Below, in pieces: positions 36,194-44,323 of a stretch of DNA of 64,000 nucleotides. The translations under genes were made by a program, and so were the position numbers. How positions within the stretch are numbered: position 1 is the first letter of the stretch; each line of letters starts with the position of its first letter. This stretch comes from an uncultured Treponema sp. GTDB taxonomy: Bacteria > Spirochaetota > Spirochaetia > Treponematales > Treponemataceae. Under the pieces are notes generated by a model. It saw only the letters and a program-made list of their open reading frames with translations. It made no database searches and was not told where the DNA came from. The DNA is taken from positions 1 through 64,000 of the forward strand of contig CAMJZA010000004.1 of NCBI GenBank assembly GCA_946410085.1. Direction: 5' to 3'.

Positions 36194-36227
36194 CAATTTG
36201 TCAAGAATATGCTTTTTTGACAAATTG
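36194..36227 (-). promoter_or_regulatory. Inverted repeat CAATTTGTCAA / TTGACAAATTG over predicted -35 of the TA operon
   Basis: Perfect 11-bp arms at 36194-36204 and 36217-36227, just upstream of antitoxin start. Confidence 0.6.
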
Positions 36228-36502
36228 CCTGTCGAAAACTAACGATGATTACAGAATAACACAGAAGAAACATTTATGTTACTCAAACTTCCCACATGAA
36301 AAAAGTGGATTAATTCATAAAAACAAGGCAGAATCCCCCTAAACATGGTATAATACATGTGACAAAACACCAGAAAGGATGAATCCAACCATGATCACTA
36401 TAACCGAAACGAATGAGAATGAAAAGAGGATGATAGGCGCTTCCCTGAAAAAATTCTTCGACGATAACCTCTATAATCTTTTTTTCTTACTGGCAGGGCC
36501 AT

Positions 36503-36850
36503 TTACACAATTTTTGTGACAGGCTCGTTTTTTGTGATAGGGTTTAATACTTTTCGCAAAAAGCTTAAGGCTTTTTTTATCACAAAAACGGAATCCTCCA
36601 GTCGAAGAGAATAACCTGCCGAGGAAAGCAGGACTTCTGTATCTTTTGCGCCTAGGTTCAGAATGACAGCGAATGTCATTATCGTTTCACGCTTGGGATT
36701 AACTTTTTCTGACCGTATCTTTGAGTATGCCTGTTTACTGATGCCGGCCTTCTTGTACAGGTCTACCTCACTCATGCCCCGATATTCCCGGTATGCGCGG
36801 AGAGTTTCAAAGAAATTACCTCCCGAATTTTTGATTTTGTTCCCATACAA
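36503..36850 (-). CDS. HTH DNA-binding protein (paralogue of 31964 HTH)
   Basis: SEVDLYKKAGISKQAYSKIRSEKVNPKRETIMTFAVILNL. Confidence 0.75.
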   Translation of the reverse strand: MYGNKIKNSGGNFFETLRAYREYRGMSEVDLYKKAGISKQAYSKIRSEKVNPKRETIMTFAVILNLGAKDTEVLLSSAGYSLRLEDSVFVIKKALSFLRKVLNPITKNEPVTKIV

Positions 36851-36940
36851 AATTTCGGGACTTAATTCCTCTGGACCTTTGAATTGAGAATACTTATCAC
36901 CAAAATGTTCTGTCAGAAGCCGTATGCCATTATATCCCCA

Positions 36941-36987
36941 ATAATTAGTGCCTGCTGAAAAAGACTTTTTCAGCAGGCACTAATTAT
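36941..36987. repeat. Perfect 23-bp inverted repeat with 1-nt centre
   Basis: ATAATTAGTGCCTGCTGAAAAAG-A-CTTTTTCAGCAGGCACTAATTAT. Confidence 0.9.
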
Positions 36988-37064
36988 ACCATACTACAGA
37001 GATAATATGGTATACAATCCAGAAAATTTTATGGCAGGCAGATCTTTTGTCTTTCAGGTTACAA

Positions 37065-37664
37065 CTACCGGATATAGCTGCTGAACACCCGTACCCAGTA
37101 GGCTTCGGTGTCGTCATAGGCCCTGTTATAGCACCTGCCCCAGGCCACCTTCATGTCATGAGTCCCTGCGACCGTAAAGCTTGGTTCAACGGACCACCAG
37201 CCGTAGCCGGGCAGGTATATCTGGACAAACATGTGGTTCATCTTTTCGGTCTGCTGCTGGCACAGCCTGATGCTGAGGCTGTACTGCTTTTTCCACTTGA
37301 TGCAGAATGCTGTCGCCTTGTCACAGCAGTTTACGATGCCGTTTCCGTCGTAGTCCCTGATTCCCTCCTGCTGGCATTTCTGCCATATCCAGTTTATCTG
37401 TACATCCACATCACTGGCGGCTTTTGTCATATATACGTCGTTGGGGGCCGAAGCCAGCGACGCCGTTGTGACTTGCCGGGTCGGCGTATACGATGACGAA
37501 GGTGAAGTGCTTTCTTCTGAAGCATAGTAATCGGTATAGTAACCGCTTGCATAGTTTAACTCCGTCGCGATGGATTTCATCATCGCCACGCAGGACGTAA
37601 GCAGCAGCACGGATGCTCCGATGCACCCTGTCCAGCCTGCACGAATGACCGTTCTTTTCTTCAT
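37065..37664 (-). CDS. Lipoprotein with transglutaminase-like domain
   Basis: Signal with LLTSC; NCCDKATAFCIKWKK...MNHMFVQIYLPGYGWWSVEPS. Confidence 0.6.
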   Translation of the reverse strand: MKKRTVIRAGWTGCIGASVLLLTSCVAMMKSIATELNYASGYYTDYYASEESTSPSSSYTPTRQVTTASLASAPNDVYMTKAASDVDVQINWIWQKCQQEGIRDYDGNGIVNCCDKATAFCIKWKKQYSLSIRLCQQQTEKMNHMFVQIYLPGYGWWSVEPSFTVAGTHDMKVAWGRCYNRAYDDTEAYWVRVFSSYIR

Positions 37665-37813
37665 ACGCTATCCTCCTGTAGCCCGCTCCAGGCTACAAGA
37701 GGAGAATAGCATGGGAAGACGGCAACGGGGTAAACTGCCGGTTGACTTTTTACGGGGAAATTTGGTCTTGCTACCCGTGATTGCAAAAGCGAAGGAGCAA
37801 AGCCGTCCTCAAT

Positions 37814-37839
37814 AAAAAAGGCGGGACAGTCTGCCCGCC
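37814..37839 (-). terminator. Intrinsic terminator of the 37932 gene
   Basis: Minus strand GGCGGG-CAGACTGT-CCCGCC-TTTTTT. Confidence 0.75.
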
Positions 37840-37931
37840 GTGATAAGTTGAACCTGGGCCTTTCGACCAGCTCATTTATCTGAATATAAACCGATTGCTG
37901 CAAAATGGCAAGAAGGGTTTTAAACTTTTGA

Positions 37932-39146
37932 TTACAAAAAAAGTCGAGCGAAGAGGACGAGAAGAAGGAGGATAACTCCTGCGATAACCCAAAGTGTTAT
38001 GGCGAATGTTTTCACAGGCTTGATGATTTTCTGTCTTCTTTCAGATGCAACTTCTGAGGATGCCTGAGACAGCATTTTATCTACAAGCTTATCTTTAATC
38101 TCAGAGTCTTTTATTTCCCCGAGGTTATAATCATTAATCTTTTCAATAAACTTTTCTGCTACTTCCATATCAGGTTCACCTGCGACATCTTTACTCCAGC
38201 CATACAGTGAGAATGGCATTCTATCAGCCATGTAGCTCAAAACAAAAGGCTGTACGGAATCAAAACTGTCCCCGACGGATTCGAACTCTTTCATCTGTAG
38301 CTGCGACAGATTTGCATCGGTTTTATGAAACTGATTGTGGATTTTTTCCCAAAATAGTATTTCTTCGGCACTGAAGTCTGAATTCTCTGCCGAAAAAGAT
38401 AATGACGGTGCGGGTTGATAAGCTGGCTTGTCAATCATGGGAATAACCCTGCACTTTATGAAGCTCTCCGCGAAAAGGTCAAATTCATCAGTGACATTGT
38501 ATCTTTCGCCCATATTCTTAAAGAGCCCTGGACCTTCATGTATTAGTGTTCGTATGATTACATGGGAGTTTCTTTTTTGTGCGCTTATGTCAGACGCAAG
38601 GCTTTCCCCGCTGTCATAGAGGGCACGGAGGCGGGCGATGGCCTGTGTGTCCCCGTCTGTAATCATGCGGATGTACCTGACTGCGGCACGGAAGGGATTC
38701 TTCTGCACGCCACGTCCTTCCGCAAAACACTGGGCTACATTGAGGCTTGCTCCGGTAAATCCGTTCGCTTCTGCAGCACGGAATAAGGAAAATGCGGCTT
38801 CATCGCTTTTTTCAGTTCCAATTCCATTGGCATAGCAGCATGCGAGGGCGTACTGGGCGGCAGGGTGCTTCTGGGATGAAGCTTTTTCCAGCCAGCGGAC
38901 GGCCTCATTGTAATCCTTGGGAGCTCCGTTCGTACCGGAGAAATAGCTGTCTCCTATCTGCCACGCAAGCTCGGCGGAAGGGGCTTCTTTTTCCTTTGCG
39001 AGCATGGCAGCCAGGGTTGTTTCAGCAATGACTGTACCAGCTTCTGAATGGGCATTTTTCCCTTCTGCACTAACCCGCTTCCCACAAGCAGAACAGAACG
39101 CGGCATCATCCTCAAGGGCTTTTCCGCAATATATGCAGTATATCAT
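37932..39146 (-). CDS. Zinc-ribbon / Sel1-repeat protein with C-terminal TM
   Basis: MIYCIYCGKALEDDAAFCSACGKRV; Sel1-like AAQYALACCYANGIGTEKSDEAAFSLFRAAEANG; C-term TM. Confidence 0.75.
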   Translation of the reverse strand: MIYCIYCGKALEDDAAFCSACGKRVSAEGKNAHSEAGTVIAETTLAAMLAKEKEAPSAELAWQIGDSYFSGTNGAPKDYNEAVRWLEKASSQKHPAAQYALACCYANGIGTEKSDEAAFSLFRAAEANGFTGASLNVAQCFAEGRGVQKNPFRAAVRYIRMITDGDTQAIARLRALYDSGESLASDISAQKRNSHVIIRTLIHEGPGLFKNMGERYNVTDEFDLFAESFIKCRVIPMIDKPAYQPAPSLSFSAENSDFSAEEILFWEKIHNQFHKTDANLSQLQMKEFESVGDSFDSVQPFVLSYMADRMPFSLYGWSKDVAGEPDMEVAEKFIEKINDYNLGEIKDSEIKDKLVDKMLSQASSEVASERRQKIIKPVKTFAITLWVIAGVILLLLVLFARLFL

Positions 39147-39167
39147 AGAACCTCCGTGGTGTGCTTC

Positions 39168-39743
39168 TTATATTCGCCACGTTTTTCGAATACCGCTCTC
39201 GCCAAGCAAATGGGCGACATTCTTTGATAACTCGCTGTCTCCGAGTGTTTCAACTTTCTTTGAAAGGCTTTCCATCGCCCGAATATCTTCCCATTTTTCT
39301 TCAATATTTTCATCTTCCATTTCAAACAAAGCCTTTATAACGAAAAACTCTTTTCCGTCAATCAATTCCTTCTCTATCCAGTTTTCTTCGAGTCTCCAAT
39401 TTGCAACCCATTTTTCAGCTTCTCCTTTATCGATTCCCCGTTCGGTCAATTCATCGAGAGAAACTTTATCACCGACTTCCGGGTATTTTCCGAACATCTT
39501 ATAAAACAAGGGTTCATCAGGATATCCAAGCTTATTGTAGCAGAGATTCCGTATAAAAACCTTCAATTCAGGAGAAAGAATCTTGTCAAGACAATCCATT
39601 GCAATGCCGTACGCCTTTTCTTTTTGGTCACACAAATACTTGAAGAAATCGCTGGCAGTCTCAAAATCTTTTTCGTCCAGCCGATTTTCAAATTTACGCT
39701 TCAACTCTTCCGTGTATTTGCTCATTATTCCTTCTACATTCAT
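39168..39743 (-). CDS. Hypothetical protein
   Basis: Complete ORF between co-directional genes with short gaps. Confidence 0.6.
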   Translation of the reverse strand: MNVEGIMSKYTEELKRKFENRLDEKDFETASDFFKYLCDQKEKAYGIAMDCLDKILSPELKVFIRNLCYNKLGYPDEPLFYKMFGKYPEVGDKVSLDELTERGIDKGEAEKWVANWRLEENWIEKELIDGKEFFVIKALFEMEDENIEEKWEDIRAMESLSKKVETLGDSELSKNVAHLLGESGIRKTWRI

Positions 39744-39754
39744 TTACGACACTC

Positions 39755-40081
39755 CTAATAACCAAATTTCCCAAGTAATCTATGCTTGCAAGTGTTCTCC
39801 TTACCAGAGTAATGATCACAGCAACCTAGTATGATAGTCTCCGAATTACCATCATTATCTTTTGAGTATTGATAGATTAATCTATTCTTTCTATCTATTC
39901 TTCTGGAATAGCATCCTTTATAATTGTTTTTTAACAATTCTGGATTTCCCTCACCACCGAGAGGTCCATTTCTCTGTATTGAAATTATCAATTGATTAAT
40001 AAACTTGTATTTTTCTTTATCCTTCTTTAACCAATCTCTATAATCGCTAAAACCATTCTTGTCAAAAACGGTATAATCCAT
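39755..40081 (-). CDS. YoeB-like toxin without adjacent canonical antitoxin
   Basis: FSDYRDWLKKDKEKYKFINQLIISIQRNGPLGGEGNPELLKNNYKGCYSRRIDRKNRLIYQY...CCDHY. Confidence 0.8.
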   Translation of the reverse strand: MDYTVFDKNGFSDYRDWLKKDKEKYKFINQLIISIQRNGPLGGEGNPELLKNNYKGCYSRRIDRKNRLIYQYSKDNDGNSETIILGCCDHYSGKENTCKHRLLGKFGY

Positions 40082-40123
40082 AGAACTCCTTCCAACCTCA
40101 CCAATTATATATACTGCAATTCT

Positions 40124-40969
40124 TTAGTTTGCAAGACATGAACGAACAACTCGGAATCCCAACGGATTCTCATAATACCCCGGATTATCAGAACCAACTC
40201 CATCAGGAGGCTCATAACTACGATAATCAATACGATAGGTATCAAATTTCTCTATATACCTGCCATCATAGAATACGCGTCCCGTACAACTGCCACCTCT
40301 GACAACTTTATATAAACCTGCTACTGTTCCACAAGGATTTGACTGGGGCTTTGTCGGATACGAATCATACCAATCCCAGCACCATTCACACACATTTCCA
40401 GTCATATCATAAATTCCAAGTTCATTCGGAGCCTTCATCATGACATCATGAGTTCTTGCATCGTTATACCAAGCAACACCAGTTATATAATCGCTGCCAC
40501 TGAAATCGGTATCAAGATAGCATTTAACACCACCCCTTGCCGCATATTCCCATTCTGCTTCCGTTGGAAGACGATAGCCATTGGCCTTGAAATCACAGGT
40601 ATAACCTTTGTTTCGACTACCTCTGTAACAAGGTGTAAGTCCTTCTGCAAGACTTCTTCGAACACAATATTCTACTGCTTCATACCAAGTAACCCACTCC
40701 ACAGGGGGATTCCGACCCTTGTAATAGCTTGATATAGAGCCCATTATGCTATAGTATTCAGCTTGTGTCACCTCGTGAATGCACATATAAAAACTGTCAA
40801 CAGTTACATTATGGACAGGTTTTTCATCTTCATCTCCATTCTCACTGCCCATAGGAAACGTTCCGCCTTCTACAAAAACGAAGTCCCAACCGATGTTACT
40901 TTCTGCAAAAGCAGGAACAAAAAAAGAGATAAGAATGAAAATAACTGCAATTAGATTATTCTTTTTCAT
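40124..40969 (-). CDS. SUMF1/FGE-sulfatase-domain exported protein
   Basis: VEGGTFPMGSENGDEDEKPVHNVTVDSFYMCIHEVTQAEY; GYRLPTEAEWEYAARGG; LGFRVVRS. Confidence 0.92.
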   Translation of the reverse strand: MKKNNLIAVIFILISFFVPAFAESNIGWDFVFVEGGTFPMGSENGDEDEKPVHNVTVDSFYMCIHEVTQAEYYSIMGSISSYYKGRNPPVEWVTWYEAVEYCVRRSLAEGLTPCYRGSRNKGYTCDFKANGYRLPTEAEWEYAARGGVKCYLDTDFSGSDYITGVAWYNDARTHDVMMKAPNELGIYDMTGNVCEWCWDWYDSYPTKPQSNPCGTVAGLYKVVRGGSCTGRVFYDGRYIEKFDTYRIDYRSYEPPDGVGSDNPGYYENPLGFRVVRSCLAN

Positions 40970-41156
40970 TTATCTACCACCTCTCTTGAAAGCAATGAGT
41001 TTTCTAACTACAGTATGAGTGTTTTCCGAGTCATCAGTTTCGATTCCATGTATACTAAGCATCCATATATACAGCCTTGTCAGGTGTGATGCAATAGTTT
41101 GTCCGCATGCCGTCCTAGTTGCCTTCTTCCATCGCATCGTCGAACAGATTTACTTT

Positions 41157-41909
41157 TCAAGCTTCCCCCCCATCGGTGTCAAACTGCGGGAGCTCCATCG
41201 AACCATCTTTACATATTACTCCATCAGTAGGAACGTTTTTGTTCCAATGCTTACCTTTTTCTATCTCTTCCCACTGCTTCTTTGTTCCTGTGTAGTTGAT
41301 TTCTGAAAGTGATACACAGCCTGAAAACGCATTTTCACCTATCTTTATTACCCCTGTATTCATTGAGTATAAATCCTTTTTCGCAAATTCAGGTGCAGGA
41401 ATTTCTATGGATTTGAGAGCCGTGCAACCATAAAATGCACAATCATCTATTATCTCTACGCTGCTTGGTATTACAACAGATTCAAGAGATGTACAGAAAC
41501 CAAACGCAGAAAAATTTATCTTTTTAACCTTTTTAGGTATAACCACTGATACAAGAGATGTACAGTAAGAAAATGTTTCCCATTCAATTGATGTAATTCG
41601 ACTTGGAAGCCTTATGGATTTCAAAGCCGAACAATCACTAAAAGCAAAGGATTCTATTATCGTGACACTATCAGGAATTTCAATTGACTTAAGCGAACTA
41701 CACTCCTGAAATGCAGATTCCCCTATTTTTGTTACGCTAGCAGGAATGACAACAGATACAAGTGTTTTACAAGTCAAAAAAGTTTCTTCGCCTATTTCTT
41801 TAACACCATCAGGAATCACCAATGATACAGGAGGTGTACAACCTTTTTTTACAGAAACTAGCTTCTTCATATCATCAGAATACTCAATTCCATCTATAAT
41901 TTTAGACAT
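41157..41909 (-). CDS. BspA-type leucine-rich repeat protein
   Basis: Repeated LVSVVIPxSVTKIGESAFQECSSLKSIEIP units. Confidence 0.9.
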   Translation of the reverse strand: MSKIIDGIEYSDDMKKLVSVKKGCTPPVSLVIPDGVKEIGEETFLTCKTLVSVVIPASVTKIGESAFQECSSLKSIEIPDSVTIIESFAFSDCSALKSIRLPSRITSIEWETFSYCTSLVSVVIPKKVKKINFSAFGFCTSLESVVIPSSVEIIDDCAFYGCTALKSIEIPAPEFAKKDLYSMNTGVIKIGENAFSGCVSLSEINYTGTKKQWEEIEKGKHWNKNVPTDGVICKDGSMELPQFDTDGGEA

Positions 41910-42172
41910 TTTCTCTATTCCTCCTTCTCTATGTTTAGGTTCGGTTTTGATTTTACGACATAATCTTGAATCAATTTGCAGGGGTTTCAACACAAAAATA
42001 TCCTATCATTTCATTTTACTATTCAAATCCGCAAAAAACAAGGTTCCCTGCTGAATCTGTTGTTTTCTGAGTATGTTCCAAAAACTCACTGAAAAAACCG
42101 TGGAAGCATCCGGAAACAGGCTCGTTCCTCTAAACTGGAAACAAGCTTAACTTTTGACCCCTTTTTAAAAAT

Positions 42173-42348
42173 TCTACGGTGTAACAGTGGCCAATCTACG
42201 GTGCAGATGCATCCAATCTGCACTGTACTTTCATGTAATCTGCGCCGTAGATTCAACGCATCTACAGCGTAGATTCTGCGCATTTGCAGCGTAGATTCGG
42301 CTCATGCATGCCGTACATGCAACCGGTCTGCACGGTAAACGCTCCAGT
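42173..42348. repeat. 22-bp degenerate tandem array, 8 units, conserved half TCTRCNNNGTA + variable half
   Basis: Eight consecutive 22-mers aligned by eye without indels. Confidence 0.8.
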
Positions 42349-42399
42349 TCCATACCGGTCATGCCTTGCCCGCAGGCTGTGCGTCCGCATCTGTTCCCC

Positions 42400-42837
42400 C
42401 TACTTTCCGCCGTTGCGGAATTCTTTTGGGGAATCCAAATCGATGCAGCCGCTGCTTATATAGCCGAATACGACACAGTTCAGGTGGGGGAGCAGGTCCT
42501 TGTAATAGTCCCGGCCGCCGAAGATATAGAAGACCGTGTCCTTCAGGTCGTACTTCCCGCGCAGCTTAGCAAGGACCGTTTCTGCCCATTCCTTCTTGTA
42601 TTCGGACGACTGGTGTCCCAGGTACATGTCGTAATAGGGAATCTCCTCGTCCTTGTCCAGCAGGTTGTATTTTGCGGACAGGATGTGAAAGTCTTCGCAG
42701 CCGAAACGGCTCTTGTACGCAGCCTTTGATTTTTTAAAGGTATTCCCCGTGTAGATGTCCTGCGACTTGAATTTCCTGTCCGGGCAGTCTGCTCCGAGTT
42801 TCTTCTTGCTGCAGGCGATTAATGCGATTTTCTTCAT
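42400..42837 (-). CDS. DUF6884/YaaA-like protein
   Basis: MKKIALIACSKKKLGADCPDRKFKSQDIYTGNTFKKSKAAYKS...FHILSAKYNLLDKDEEIPYYD. Confidence 0.7.
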   Translation of the reverse strand: MKKIALIACSKKKLGADCPDRKFKSQDIYTGNTFKKSKAAYKSRFGCEDFHILSAKYNLLDKDEEIPYYDMYLGHQSSEYKKEWAETVLAKLRGKYDLKDTVFYIFGGRDYYKDLLPHLNCVVFGYISSGCIDLDSPKEFRNGGK

Positions 42838-42871
42838 ATGTGGTTTATCCTCCAGTTCCTTTTGTGCCGTT

Positions 42872-43411
42872 TTATTTGCTTGCCGTGCGGAGGGCACTGA
42901 GCTTTTTCCGTATGGGCTTTGCAAGGGGATGCTTGTTCTCCTGTATGTTCAGGAGCCTCAGATGTTCCGAAAGCAGCCGGCGTTCAATGTCATGCAGTTC
43001 CTCCTTCGCTTCCTCGGACTTTACGGGATGCCCGCTGTAGAACCATTCGGCGTACAGCCTGTCAACAAAAGAGTCCGTGCTTTCCTTGTCATACTGGTTA
43101 TGGGCAATGATGCTTGCAAGGCTCTGGCGGAAGGTAGAAAGCGTTCCGTTCTTTACCTGCGTGGCGGTGTGCGGATCGTTCACGTGCCAGTTTAGCCGGT
43201 TCCGTACGGATTCCTTCACGGCGATGCCTACGTAGATGCAGAACATGCCGTCTTTTTCCTCAAGGGCCTGTCCCACTTCCGCAAAGCTGACGTTCAGCCC
43301 GTTCAGCAGGACGTCCAGTTCCGGTCTTTTTGCCCACCACTTGTAGTAGCCCGGCTTGTCCTCGACGGTGAGCAGGGCTTCTTTCTTCCTGAATTCACGT
43401 GCCTGTGTCAT
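42872..43411 (-). CDS. GIY-YIG-like nuclease/DNA-associated protein
   Basis: FCIYVGIAVKESVRNRLNWHVND...DRLYAEWF pattern. Confidence 0.5.
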   Translation of the reverse strand: MTQAREFRKKEALLTVEDKPGYYKWWAKRPELDVLLNGLNVSFAEVGQALEEKDGMFCIYVGIAVKESVRNRLNWHVNDPHTATQVKNGTLSTFRQSLASIIAHNQYDKESTDSFVDRLYAEWFYSGHPVKSEEAKEELHDIERRLLSEHLRLLNIQENKHPLAKPIRKKLSALRTASK

Positions 43412-43517
43412 TGCTATGCTCCTCCTCTCTTGGTTTTCTGGTGAAAATGATGTTTATACGGCGTGGAAAACAGCACGGAGGATAAGAGCAGGGCAACTGC
43501 AATAGTTACACTGCGCT

Positions 43518-43772
43518 TTACCAAAACTGTGCCAGCCTCCCCACCTTCCAGAAAACCCAGAACATGAATATCCATCCTGCCACACCAATCACGCCAAGTA
43601 TTGTTTCACCTATGTCTATAGGCGGCCGCATGGTTGACATGATATGCCTGTCAGCCCTGTCGTTAATCACCATCCGCTGGAATGGGTCAACGCTGTTCAT
43701 CAGTGCATGGCCCTCAACCATATGGACATTCATTACACTCACGTGTACACTTGCCACGCTTCTTCCTGTCAT
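43518..43772 (-). CDS. Small hypothetical protein with one TM
   Basis: IGETILGVIGVAGWIFMFWVFWKVG; ORF only. Confidence 0.3.
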   Translation of the reverse strand: MTGRSVASVHVSVMNVHMVEGHALMNSVDPFQRMVINDRADRHIMSTMRPPIDIGETILGVIGVAGWIFMFWVFWKVGRLAQFW

Positions 43773-44074
43773 GGCACATCACTTCGTTCCATGCCATCGC
43801 TTCAAGCTCTGCATTGGAAAGCGTATGACCGGCTCCCGATTCATGCATTTGAAGTACCCGTCCCATCTTTTTCCTCCTGTTCATCGTCCAGTGACTTCCC
43901 TGTATTCGTAGGGAAGTTTGATTGAATTATAACAGATAGCAGATGTAGTATAGCATATTGTCGCAGAAACGCAAGCTTTTATACCGTCCTGCCTGCTGTT
44001 ATGCCCGAATCATAGCACGGGGAGGCCGCCCTGCGGTAAATTGCCGGTTGACTTTTTACGGAGGATCAGACTTT

Positions 44075-44173
44075 TTATCCCCAGAAAAGTGTATCAATGC
44101 AGGCAAATTATCCCTAGAAAAGTGTCATGATATGCTTGATTTATCCCCAGAAAAATGCTGTTTTGAGCTGTGA
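44075..44173. repeat. 33-nt tandem repeat x3 (TTATCCCCAGAAAAGTGT...)
   Basis: Units begin at 44075, 44108, 44141; related copy near 30374. Confidence 0.85.
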
Positions 44174-44270
44174 AGCGGATTTTATGCAGTCGCTTGCCGG
44201 AATGGAAGAACTCAAAGACAGCCCGAGTACCATCAGCTGGGGGCATAATACGATATGCATGGGAGGGGGT

Positions 44271-44306
44271 GACCCGCAGAAACATTTATTTCTGCGGGTC
44301 TTTTTT
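44271..44306 (+). terminator. Strong intrinsic terminator GACCCGCAGAAA/TTTCTGCGGGTC + T6
   Basis: Perfect 12-bp stem then TTTTTT on + strand. Confidence 0.85.
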
Positions 44307-44323
44307 ATGCTTGTACCACGAAC

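Noticed and set aside
36391-36519. Short ORF MITITETNENEKRMIGASLKKFFDDNLYNLF...
   Set aside because: Possible gene fragment, but too short and without recognised family to call
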